Source of the DNA: Pseudaquidulcibacter sp964557085
GTDB lineage: Bacteria; Pseudomonadota; Alphaproteobacteria; Caulobacterales; Aquidulcibacteraceae
DNA length: 10,211 nt
NCBI GenBank assembly: GCA_964557085.1
Contig: CAZKYS010000084.1
Span: 1-10,211 of the forward strand
Reading direction: 5' to 3'
Shown: piece by piece, positions 1-6,343 of the stretch
Numbering within the stretch: the stretch's first letter is position 1
How the letters are laid out: each line of letters opens with the position of its first letter
Position numbers and translations under genes: made by a program
Notes under the pieces: model-generated
Seen by the model: the letters and a program-made list of their open reading frames with translations, nothing else
Told to the model about the DNA's origin: nothing
Databases searched by the model: none

Positions 1-84
1 AAGGGATTTCTCTCGCAGGATAATCCTGTGATTGGGGAGGGCTGAAATGGGCGAAATGCTACTAGTTTGAACTAATCTTTTGAC
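1..84. other. Window edge without identified gene
   Basis: No supported gene lies here. On the minus strand, one frame stays open from just after the DUF5681 stop to the window edge, but it has no ATG, GTG or TTG start in these bases. On the plus strand, one frame stays open from base 1 to a TGA at 43-45, so the tail of a plus-strand gene coming from outside cannot be excluded. I recognise neither peptide. A terminase gene would be the usual next gene after DUF5681 in a prophage, but I see no terminase sequence here. Confidence 0.4.
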
Positions 85-537
85 CTATGAGGTGTCTTCG
101 GGATCAGTCATAGGGATTGTATTACGGATACGATTGGCAATCCTCGCCATGACATTTGCTTCAGATTCAGTAGGTTGCAAAGGCACAGATTTGGCTTGTT
201 TGGCGGCCTCAGCATCTTCCATACGCTCAATATAGTGGGCCAATTGAACGATTGCCTTTAGGTCGCCCCCAGCAGCTTTATTGACCAATTGCTCTACAGC
301 GATATCAAGCTTGGTTCGCTTAATGCGTTTGCCACCCTTATTAACCTCAATACGTTCGCTTAACGCTTTGCGCAAAATAGTAGACATGCTTTTCGAGCCA
401 CTAGGGCGACCTTTTGGGTTGCCAGACTGGCCAGGCTTGAATTGTGAATGCTTTGGCGGTTTGCCATAGCCGATGTCATATGAAACATCATCGGGATTTT
501 CTGGCAAGTTAATTGGTTGAGGAGGAGTTTTAGGCAT
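85..537 (-). CDS. DUF5681 domain protein (phage-associated)
   Basis: A 150-aa protein whose N-terminal third carries the DUF5681 signature: a GYGKPP stretch (about residues 23-28), then FKPGQSGNPKGRPSGS (about 33-48), a basic Gly/Pro-rich segment. The family is known mainly from prophages, often beside terminase genes. Its biochemical role is not established; a DNA- or packaging-related role is an inference from context. The remainder (about 50-120) is predicted helical and charged. The ATG start at 537 has a good GGAGG ribosome binding site (544-548 on the complement, 6-nt spacing). The start overlaps the end of the upstream methyltransferase gene by 8 bp, which indicates translational coupling in one minus-strand operon. 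The stop is TAG at 85-87. Length is normal for the family and nothing looks broken. Confidence 0.85.
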   Translation of the reverse strand: MPKTPPQPINLPENPDDVSYDIGYGKPPKHSQFKPGQSGNPKGRPSGSKSMSTILRKALSERIEVNKGGKRIKRTKLDIAVEQLVNKAAGGDLKAIVQLAHYIERMEDAEAAKQAKSVPLQPTESEANVMARIANRIRNTIPMTDPEDTS

Positions 538-1888
538 TGGACGCCTCCATCAATATTGCAATTGAATTGAATGTTTGGCCCGAAGTAACATGTATGGCTT
601 CGTCACCGGTATAATTTTGCCAACGCCTGATGATGGTATCGCAATAAAGAGGATCAAGTTCGATGCCATAGCAAACGCGTCCAACGCGTTCTGCCGCCAT
701 TAAGGTGGTGCCACTACCCAAGAATGGGTCAAGAATGATTTCGCCCTTGGTGGTAGTATCTAGAATGGCATCAGCCACCATTTTAACAGGCTTAACTGTT
801 GGATGTAATTCAGCTAACTTGCCTTCATCAGATTGTTTAGAAAAAGTATTGGCACATGGATATTCCCAGACATTGGTGCGGTAGCGACCATGCTTGCCTA
901 ATTCAACATTGTTACGGTGAGGGGCTTTGCCATTTTTATAGACCGCAATCATTTCATGCTTAGAGCGATAAAGACTGCCCATACCTCCATTATCTTTGAC
1001 CCACACGCAAATGTTTTTGAGTTCGGTATAATGCGCGCTACCTGCTTTTAAGAGGTGCTCAAGATGGCGCCAATCCATGCAAACAAAATGAAGTGACCCT
1101 TCTTTGCTATATTCAACCATCAAGGCACAAGCAGATTTAAGAAAATCAATAAATGCGCCATCAGACATTTCGCCTGAAGCCATTTTAAATTCCCGGTGTT
1201 TGACCTTGCCAGTTCCAGAAACATGGCCATCAATCTTGACGTTATATGGTGGGTCAGTGAATATTGCAGATGCCAGTTTCTTTTTGCCAACATCATTAAA
1301 AAGAGCAGCGTAGGTTTCAGCTTCCAGTGAATTGCTGCATATTAAACGGTGAGGGCCAAGTTGCCAGATGTCACCCAGTTTGGTGATTGGTGATATTGGC
1401 GGCAGTTTCGGAAGTTCGTCGGCTTTATCAGCTGATTTGTCGATTTCACCTGCTATCATTAAATCAATTTCGCCAACTGAAAAACCAGAAAGTTCTACGT
1501 CAACTTCTAGTTCTAAAATCGATAATTCAAGAAACAATTGGCCAAGTTTCTCATTGTCCCATGATGACAACTCAGGTAATTTATTAAGCGCAATCATCAT
1601 CAAGTTAAGTTCATTTGTAGATAAATGATCAGCCCGAATAATTGGCACTTCCGGCAAACCAAGCTTAATCGCCGCCTCAACGCAGCCGTGGCCCGCATAG
1701 ATAACATTGTCAGCATCGACTAGCACTGGAATAACCATTCCAAAGGCCTCTATGCTTTTCGCAATCTTCCTAATTTGCAATGCACTATGTTTGCGCGGTG
1801 ATTTTGGGTTGGGTATTAGAAGTGCGGGACTAATATATTCAACAACAACCCTTGTGAACATATTGGGTGGCTGATTAGGTATAGTCAT
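530..1888 (-). CDS. ParB-like nuclease domain / DNA methyltransferase fusion
   Basis: A 452-aa two-domain protein. Residues about 12-145 form a ParB/sulfiredoxin-like N-terminal domain, with NPKSPRKHS and a YAGHGCVEAA box near 64-73. Residues about 170-430 form a beta-class site-specific DNA methyltransferase: catalytic motif IV TDPPY at 211-215, HPTVKP at 362-367, and the AdoMet-binding motif I DPFLGSGTT at 387-395 near the C terminus. Motif IV before motif I and the DPPY sequence point to N6-adenine or N4-cytosine methylation; the target is unknown. Such fusions are common in alphaproteobacterial prophages, where the enzyme is usually an orphan; no restriction gene is seen here. I chose the ATG at 1888 because AGAAAGG (1898-1904, complement) lies 9 nt upstream. 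An in-frame TTG at 1939 is possible but would put that site inside the gene. In the ParB box the usual GHGR reads GHGC. Confidence 0.9.
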   Translation of the reverse strand: MTIPNQPPNMFTRVVVEYISPALLIPNPKSPRKHSALQIRKIAKSIEAFGMVIPVLVDADNVIYAGHGCVEAAIKLGLPEVPIIRADHLSTNELNLMMIALNKLPELSSWDNEKLGQLFLELSILELEVDVELSGFSVGEIDLMIAGEIDKSADKADELPKLPPISPITKLGDIWQLGPHRLICSNSLEAETYAALFNDVGKKKLASAIFTDPPYNVKIDGHVSGTGKVKHREFKMASGEMSDGAFIDFLKSACALMVEYSKEGSLHFVCMDWRHLEHLLKAGSAHYTELKNICVWVKDNGGMGSLYRSKHEMIAVYKNGKAPHRNNVELGKHGRYRTNVWEYPCANTFSKQSDEGKLAELHPTVKPVKMVADAILDTTTKGEIILDPFLGSGTTLMAAERVGRVCYGIELDPLYCDTIIRRWQNYTGDEAIHVTSGQTFNSIAILMEASNA

Positions 1889-1897
1889 AATGATTGG

Positions 1898-1914
1898 CCT
1901 TTCTATAAGAAAGG
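1898..1914 (-). promoter_or_regulatory. Hairpin sequestering the methyltransferase ribosome binding site
   Basis: On the minus strand, CCTTTCT (1908-1914) and AGAAAGG (1898-1904) form a perfect 7-bp stem with a 3-nt loop. The second arm is the likely Shine-Dalgarno sequence, 9 nt before the ATG at 1888. If it folds in the mRNA, it would hide the ribosome binding site. This is seen directly as complementarity; the regulatory role is inferred. Confidence 0.5.
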
Positions 1915-1976
1915 TTTCTAAGTATAACCCTATGCGCAAAATAATAGATTCAAGAAAAATGTTTATGTTGAGTGGT

Positions 1977-2015
1977 TTTTATATCCGAAAATGTGCATTT
2001 GTATGAGATATAAAA
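1977..2015. repeat. Nested AT-rich inverted repeat between two minus-strand genes
   Basis: Outer 9-bp arms TTTTATATC (1977-1985) and GATATAAAA (2007-2015) enclose an inner dyad AAATG (1989-1993) / CATTT (1996-2000). It begins 4 nt past the stop of the 223-aa gene and lies about 90 bp upstream of the methyltransferase start. It could be a weak AT-rich transcription terminator for the first gene or an operator for the second. The sequence does not decide between these. Confidence 0.45.
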
Positions 2016-2019
2016 GCAA

Positions 2020-2691
2020 CTAATACGCTATTTTAATATTAAGCATATCTTCTTTACTTATTTTAAGTTTGCTTTGGGCAATTGAATCAGCCATTTCGTC
2101 TGCAAGAGCTGCGACCTCAATTAATAATTCTCTATCCCAAATTATATCGCCGATAGACGTTAACAAAATTCCAGATCGAGCCCTGTCGCTGATAATGATT
2201 TGAATCGCTACTAACCAATGCAAGAATTTTCTTGATGGGTTCCAAAACCGCAATCTGAAATTATCCCAATCAAATTTTTCTCCGTGATTTTTCATGTAGT
2301 TTATTACATTTGGCAAAGTTAATTTAGGAACTAATTTTCTAACTTCTTCCGGATTTTTTTCGTCCTTTAAAAAGAAAAGCGCCGCTCTAGCTACCACCAT
2401 TAATTTGTTTAGTCGCATATTTGCCGTCTCAGTAATTTTCACTGAATTGTTTGGCATTTCGTACATCCGTTCAAGAGTTCTTGATTTAAAGTCACTTCCA
2501 GAAAATATTGCCATTTCATAGCATGCTTGCGACGATACGCACAAAATTGCGCTTTCTCTATCTTCACGGCGTGTTTTATATTCAACGGATTCGCTTGCCG
2601 TAAGGAGCGCCAAAATTGCTGCACCAACCTCCTCAGGCGACTGAGTTTTAAGGTCAAAATTGATGCATTGAGGATTTGATTGATTTGGCAC
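2020..2691 (-). CDS. Hypothetical protein, unrecognised, island gene
   Basis: A 223-aa protein that I do not recognise. It looks soluble and mixed-charge, with no signal peptide and no convincing membrane segment. The middle is aromatic-rich (FDWDNFRLRFWNPSRKFLHW, about residues 139-158), and the C-terminal third is predicted helical with charged repeats. No catalytic motif is apparent. The start is GTG at 2691, supported by AAAAAGGA about 7 nt upstream on the minus strand. It is the first gene of the minus-strand block, upstream of the ParB-methyltransferase and DUF5681 genes, and diverges from the DUF3489 operon across about 170 bp. Context suggests a prophage or island gene, possibly regulatory because of its divergent position; that is inference only. 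The length of the clean reading frame and the ribosome binding site make it a credible gene. Confidence 0.7.
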   Translation of the reverse strand: MPNQSNPQCINFDLKTQSPEEVGAAILALLTASESVEYKTRREDRESAILCVSSQACYEMAIFSGSDFKSRTLERMYEMPNNSVKITETANMRLNKLMVVARAALFFLKDEKNPEEVRKLVPKLTLPNVINYMKNHGEKFDWDNFRLRFWNPSRKFLHWLVAIQIIISDRARSGILLTSIGDIIWDRELLIEVAALADEMADSIAQSKLKISKEDMLNIKIAY

Positions 2692-2725
2692 GATTAAGTC
2701 CTTTTTGCGAATTCTAAATTGTCAC

Positions 2726-2754
2726 ATTGCTTAAAAGCAATAGGTGCGCACTAA
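2726..2754. promoter_or_regulatory. Cluster of dyads in divergent intergenic region
   Basis: The region between the two divergent transcription units contains ATTGCTT (2726-2732) / AAGCAAT (2735-2741), a 7-bp inverted repeat with a 2-nt spacer, then the perfect palindrome GTGCGCAC (2744-2751) overlapping a CACT/AGTG dyad. Such closely packed dyads in a divergent promoter region are typical of operators. No regulator is identified, and I could not pick a convincing -35/-10 pair. Confidence 0.4.
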
Positions 2755-2774
2755 GTGACTGGATTTTTATTTTA

Positions 2775-2858
2775 AACCAAGCATTGGTTAGACACACCCG
2801 CGACGCGGGCTTTTCCCAGTAGGAGCAATCAGATTGGCTGATTGCAATTCTACAGGTG
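2775..2858 (+). promoter_or_regulatory. Structured leader with three hairpins before DUF3489
   Basis: Three consecutive stems can be drawn. H1 is AACCAA (2775-2780) / TTGGTT (2784-2789) with a GCA loop. H2 is CCCGC (2797-2801) / GCGGG (2805-2809) with a GAC loop, followed by CTTTT, which resembles a short intrinsic terminator. H3 is GTAG (2819-2822) / CTAC (2850-2853) enclosing GCAATCAG (2825-2832) / CTGATTGC (2838-2845) with a 5-nt loop. H3 ends directly before AGGTG (2854-2858), which lies 5 nt ahead of the ATG at 2864. Pairing is seen in the sequence; a role in attenuation or translational control is inferred. I do not recognise a named RNA family. Confidence 0.5.
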
Positions 2859-2863
2859 CTATT

Positions 2864-3235
2864 ATGAGCAGCAAAAAATCGAATTCAAAAGTTGATGTTG
2901 AAGCTATCTACATTGATGAAATCAATCACAATCAGACCAAAGTGAAATTGGAAACACCACCAGAGACAAAGGCGGATCTTTTAAGTGATTTAGCAAAGTC
3001 AGCACCTTCAGGCAAACCAACAAAGCAACAAATCATCATCGACCTATTATCGCGCAAAGGCGGTGCTTGCCTTGAAGAAATGATAGAAGCCACAAATTGG
3101 CAAAAGCACTCAATACGCGGGGTGATTTCAGGAAACCTTAAAAAGAAGCTTGGCCTAAAAGTTCAATCAAGAATAACTGGCAATGTTAGATCCTATTTTA
3201 TCGAATCCGCAACTAACAATGCGGAGGTTAGATAA
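2864..3235 (+). CDS. DUF3489 domain protein, first gene of recombinase cassette
   Basis: A 123-aa protein with a low-complexity polar N terminus and a C-terminal DUF3489 domain (about residues 55-115). The domain shows the family pattern KQQIIIDLL, GACLEEMIEATNWQKHSIRG, then SGNLKKKLGLKV. The pattern reads as a winged-helix-like fold with a TGWQ-HTVRG-type recognition segment, so DNA binding is likely, though the family has no established function. I chose the ATG at 2864 with AGGTG 5 nt upstream. An in-frame TTG at 2834 has AGGAG 9 nt upstream and would add 10 residues, but that TTG sits in the loop and stem of the leader hairpin. The gene ends TAA directly abutting the ATG of the DUF2924 gene (no gap), with GGAGG 8 nt before that ATG. 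DUF3489, DUF2924 and a serine recombinase recur together in alphaproteobacterial islands; a regulator or accessory role for DUF3489 is my inference. Confidence 0.88.
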   Translation: MSSKKSNSKVDVEAIYIDEINHNQTKVKLETPPETKADLLSDLAKSAPSGKPTKQQIIIDLLSRKGGACLEEMIEATNWQKHSIRGVISGNLKKKLGLKVQSRITGNVRSYFIESATNNAEVR

Positions 3236-3676
3236 ATGGCCAAAAAGAATAAAAAAGACTTAGAAGTGATTTTATTTGAATTAGAAAAATGCAAAGACAG
3301 AAAATATTTATTTAAAATTTGGACAGAACATTTCAAGCGACAAGTACCAAATAACTTAAGCACAAGAATGCTTAAAGCCGCTACAATATATAGCCTTCAA
3401 ATGATGTTATTTTCTAAACGATGCCAAATAACAGATAAAACATTTGAAACAGTTGATGTCCAAGACATTAGTTTCGTTAAAGCCTTACCAGCGCAGACAA
3501 AATTAAAAAGTGGAACTGTTTTAAGTAAAATCTGGAAAGGCAAAGAAATTAAGGTTCAAGTAATGAACGAAAAATTTATTTTCGAAAATAACGTCTACAA
3601 TTCGTTATCAGAGATTGCGCGAGATATTACGGGAACTAGATGGTCGGGACCAAGATTTTTTGGGTTAAATGGTTAG
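3236..3676 (+). CDS. DUF2924 domain protein, recombinase-associated
   Basis: A 146-aa protein matching DUF2924 along its length. A helical N-terminal half (KYLFKIWTEHFKRQVPNNLS, then a segment matching the family's usual AYRIQ-like helix) is followed by the diagnostic C-terminal half: LKSGTVLSKIWKGKEIKVQV, then SLSEIARDITGTRWSGPRFFGL near the end. The function of the family is unknown. It is very often encoded directly upstream of a large serine recombinase, as here, so an accessory role in recombination is plausible but unproven. The ATG abuts the DUF3489 stop, with GGAGG (3223-3227) as ribosome binding site. The stop at 3674-3676 is 2 nt before the preferred recombinase ATG at 3679; an earlier recombinase ATG at 3640 would overlap this gene. 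Unlike its downstream partner, this frame is intact. The protein is more Lys/Asn-rich than usual family members, in line with the AT-rich host. Confidence 0.9.
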   Translation: MAKKNKKDLEVILFELEKCKDRKYLFKIWTEHFKRQVPNNLSTRMLKAATIYSLQMMLFSKRCQITDKTFETVDVQDISFVKALPAQTKLKSGTVLSKIWKGKEIKVQVMNEKFIFENNVYNSLSEIARDITGTRWSGPRFFGLNG

Positions 3677-4169
3677 TTATGACAGTTCAGAAAAAAACTG
3701 TACGCTGCGCAATTTATACAAGAAAATCTTCTGAAGAAGGATTAGAGCAAGATTTTAATTCATTGCATGCACAAAGAGAGGCATGTGAAAACTATATTAA
3801 GAGCCAAAAACACGAAGGTTGGAACGTAATAGCAACAGCGTATGATGATGGGGGTTATTCTGGTGGAAATCTGAAACGTCCTTCAATACGAAATCTTCTT
3901 TCAGATATCAAATCAGGGTTGATTGACATCGTAGTTGTTTACAAAGTGGATCGGTTAACTAGATCGCTTATAGATTTTGCCAAAATAGTTGAAATATTTG
4001 ACAATGCTAACGTGTCGTTTGTTTCGAAAACTCAGCAATTCAATACCACAAGTTCTATGGGACGTTTGACATTGAATGTGTTGCTTTCTTTTGATCAATT
4101 TGAGCGCGAAGTAACTGGAGAGAGAATTCGTGATAAAATAAGAGCCTCAAAAGCTAAAGGAATGTGGAT

Positions 4170-4177
4170 GGGGGGGG
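4170..4177 (+). other. G8 homopolymer frameshift site in recombinase
   Basis: The coding frame changes here. Removing two G restores the family spacing MWMGGxVPFGY; adding one G also restores the frame but gives an extra glycine. The arrangement G GGG GGG A also fits a -1 slippery heptamer, so ribosomal or transcriptional slippage cannot be excluded. Confidence 0.8.
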
Positions 4178-4317
4178 ATGTGTTCCTTTTGGCTATAAAG
4201 CCTTAGAGAAAAGACTTATCATAGACGCAGAAAATTGTGGATTGGTGAAGAAAATTTTTGAATTGTATATTCAATATGAAAGTGTTTCGAGTTTGCAGCG
4301 TTATCTTAATAGATCTC

Positions 4318-4324
4318 TTTTTTT
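4318..4324 (+). other. T7 homopolymer frameshift site in recombinase
   Basis: The second frame break. Upstream YLNRS and downstream CEKSVKNIGK lie in different frames, and removing one T joins them (RSLF then CEK). With the break at the G run this argues for gene decay by homopolymer expansion, or for sequencing error at homopolymers. Confidence 0.75.
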
Positions 4325-5358
4325 GCGAAAAATCTGTAAAGAACATTGGAAAAATTGGTGCAGTAGTAAGTTCTACTATAATGAGTAAAAACAAGTTATA
4401 TGGTATATTAAGTAACCCCATTTATATTGGTAAAATTAAATTAGGAGAAACTTTAGTTACTGGCTTGCATGAACCTATTATTAGTGAAGATGTATTTAAA
4501 AATGTTCAAACCATTTTGGCAAAAAATTTTGGTAAAAAATCTGGTAAATATTCTGCCAATAATTGGCTTTTGAAAAACAAATTGTTTAATTTGGACGGTA
4601 AACTATATGCAGTTGAGCAAATCAAGCTTGGAAATATTCGAAAATATTATTATACTAATTCACGCACTTTAATTGACAGTCAAGTTTCTTGTGATCGTAT
4701 TCCGTGTGATAAATTGGAGAATTTGTTATTAAAGTTTTTCAAAGATTTATTACTCGAAAAACACGTTGCTGAATTGAACTTCGTATATTCAGAGAATGAA
4801 AATTATTCAAAAATTAATATTAAGAAAATTATATCGCAGCTTTCGTTTGTGATTTCACCTAGGGATTTTATCGACCGATTTATAAATAAGGTAGTAGCAG
4901 TAGAGGATAAATTTAATATCGAAGTAAAACTACCATTGAAATATTTATACAGTTCTAAATTGATAAATGGGGATCGTGACGAGTATATTGATTTTAGGAT
5001 AATTATATCAAATCCGTTTTTCAAAATTAGGAGAGAGCTCAAGCAATACTACAGAAGTGATAATCAATTCATTTTAAAATGGATTGATCTTGCAAGAGTT
5101 TGGTATTTTAATTCTATAATGGAGCAAAGTGAAAGCATAGCCCAAATTGCTGCCTCCATGAATTTAAGTTCAGACTGTGTTGGTAATAACATTATGTTGG
5201 CTTTCTTATCACCAAAGATAATTAAGCATATGAGAGATCATTTAAGCGATTCAACCTTTTCAAAGGCAAGGATAATTCAAATCGTATCTAATAATCAGAT
5301 ATGGTCAAAGCAGGAAGACGAGTATTTTAAAATCTGTGACAAAAACCAATAAGCGATT

Positions 5359-5412
5359 TAATATTTGGCGCAAATTTGCGCACATACAAGCGCAAATTTG
5401 CGCCAAATATTA
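5359..5412. repeat. Large inverted repeat (23-bp arms), copy 1
   Basis: Perfect 23-bp arms (5359-5381 and 5390-5412) flank an 8-nt loop. Each arm contains the self-complementary 14-mer GCGCAAATTTGCGC (5368-5381 and 5390-5403), so two protein-binding palindromes are themselves arranged as an inverted pair. It begins 6 bp after the recombinase stop. There is no T-tract on either side, so a plain intrinsic terminator is less likely than a binding or recombination site, though a bidirectional terminator or cruciform is possible. Confidence 0.8.
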
Positions 5413-5575
5413 TGGCATACAAAATTGAGATTTACTATTTAAACATAGTATCTTATTTTAAGAATTCACCTTTAGCTTCGATGAAAAATTCACAATTCAA
5501 TTAATTAATTCCCTGAAACGTTCTTTAGGGAATCTCTATTTTACAGCTTTGTTTTTGCTGGCAAAAAAATCATTA
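5413..5575. other. Gene-free AT-rich stretch after recombinase
   Basis: No credible coding sequence lies here. It holds a small TACTAT/ATAGTA dyad near 5433-5450 and the terminator-like hairpin described separately. The same sequence recurs 808 bp downstream. Confidence 0.5.
5508..5533. terminator. Terminator-like hairpin, copy 1
   Basis: ATTCCCTGAA (5508-5517) pairs with TTTAGGGAAT (5524-5533), 10 bp including one G-T pair, with the 6-nt loop ACGTTC. Flanks are AT-rich but without a clean T-run, so termination is plausible rather than certain. The same hairpin is repeated 808 bp downstream. Confidence 0.45.
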
Positions 5576-6160
5576 ATGGAATTGAACTTCGTATATTCAG
5601 AGAATGAAAATTATTCAAAAATTAATATTAAGAAAATTATATCGCAGCTTTCGTTTGTGATTTCACCTAGGGATTTTATCGACCGATTTATAAATAAGGT
5701 AGTAGCAGTAGAGGATAAATTTAATATCGAAGTAAAACTACCATTGAAATATTTATACAGTTCTAAATTGATAAATGGGGATCGTGACGAGTATATTGAT
5801 TTTAGGATAATTATATCAAATCCGTTTTTCAAAATTAGGAGAGAGCTCAAGCAATACTACAGAAGTGATAATCAATTCATTTTAAAATGGATTGATCTTG
5901 CAAGAGTTTGGTATTTTAATTCTATAATGGAGCAAAGTGAAAGCATAGCCCAAATTGCTGCCTCCATGAATTTAAGTTCAGACTGTGTTGGTAATAACAT
6001 TATGTTGGCTTTCTTATCACCAAAGATAATTAAGCATATGAGAGATCATTTAAGCGATTCAACCTTTTCAAAGGCAAGGATAATTCAAATCGTATCTAAT
6101 AATCAGATATGGTCAAAGCAGGAAGACGAGTATTTTAAAATCTGTGACAAAAACCAATAA
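5576..6160 (+). pseudogene. Orphan C-terminal fragment of serine recombinase
   Basis: A second copy of the recombinase C terminus (about 194 residues), without the resolvase domain or the catalytic serine, created by the 808-bp tandem duplication. It contains the helix-turn-helix-like SIAQIAASMNLSSDCVG segment near the end. The ATG at 5576-5578 is the last three bases of copy 1 and is joined in frame to copy 2, so the duplication junction itself made this start. A TTG at 5549 gives a slightly longer frame. No good ribosome binding site is visible upstream of either. It is most likely a non-functional remnant; if made, it could only bind DNA or the parent protein, not recombine. Confidence 0.8.
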
Positions 6161-6166
6161 GCGATT

Positions 6167-6220
6167 TAATATTTGGCGCAAATTTGCGCACATACAAGCG
6201 CAAATTTGCGCCAAATATTA
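6167..6220. repeat. Large inverted repeat (23-bp arms), copy 2
   Basis: Exact second copy of the 23-bp-arm dyad (6167-6189 and 6198-6220), carried by the tandem duplication. The window therefore has four GCGCAAATTTGCGC palindromes in two pairs spaced 808 bp apart. Confidence 0.8.
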
Positions 6221-6315
6221 TGGCATACAAAATTGAGATTTACTATTTAAACATAGTATCTTATTTTAAGAATTCACCTTTAGCTTCGATGAAAAATTCA
6301 CAATTCAATTAATTA

Positions 6316-6341
6316 ATTCCCTGAAACGTTCTTTAGGGAAT
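6316..6341 (-). terminator. Terminator-like hairpin, copy 2, after small minus ORF
   Basis: Second copy of the 10-bp hairpin. On the minus strand it starts 2 nt after the TAG (6344-6346) of the 63-codon ORF, a position that fits a terminator for that ORF. AT-rich sequence follows, but no perfect T-tract. Confidence 0.4.
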
Positions 6342-6343
6342 CT

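Larger units (their letters stand above)
3679..5352 (+). pseudogene. Large serine recombinase, disrupted by two frameshifts
   Basis: Site-specific DNA recombinase that would cut and rejoin att sites through a serine-DNA intermediate. From the ATG at 3679 the resolvase domain is textbook: YTRKS with nucleophile Ser17, SLHAQREAC, YDDGGYSGG, VDRLTRSL with Arg92 and Arg95, QQFNTTSSMGRLTLNVLLSF, then the QFEREVTGERIRDKI helix. The frame is lost at a run of eight G (4170-4177) and stops at 4206. The recombinase domain (VPFGYKALEKRL onward) continues in a second frame, which is lost at a T7 run (4318-4324). The third frame carries LYGILSNPIYIGKIKLGE, HEPIISEDVF and a C-terminal helix-turn-helix-like SIAQIAASMNLS to a stop at 5352. 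Six G and six T would restore about 556 residues with normal family spacing (MWMGGxVPFGY). An earlier ATG at 3640 is possible. Read as a pseudogene, unless sequencing error or slippage is involved. Confidence 0.85.
4771..5578 (+). repeat. 808-bp perfect tandem direct repeat, copy 1
   Basis: This copy holds the last 582 bp of the recombinase and 226 bp downstream of its stop. By reading, it is identical base for base to 5579-6386. The match breaks at 4770 (T, against G at 5578) on the left, and at 5579 (G, against T at 6387) on the right. It contains the large GCGCAAATTTGCGC dyad and a smaller hairpin. Confidence 0.95.

Noticed and set aside
1104..1628. Plus-strand open frames opposite the methyltransferase
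   Set aside because: Shadows of the conserved minus-strand methyltransferase and ParB domain; no ribosome binding sites or recognisable motifs.
4258..4390. Separate gene starting at the ATG at 4258
   Set aside because: The first residues of that frame are noise; the conserved recombinase sequence begins only after the T7 run, so it is part of the frameshifted recombinase.
4803..5042. 79-codon minus-strand frame, repeated identically at 5611-5850
   Set aside because: Antisense to the recombinase C terminus; it recurs only because the DNA is duplicated.
5361..6220. Two inverted repeats as a CRISPR-like array
   Set aside because: Only two units 808 bp apart, explained completely by the tandem duplication; no spacers.
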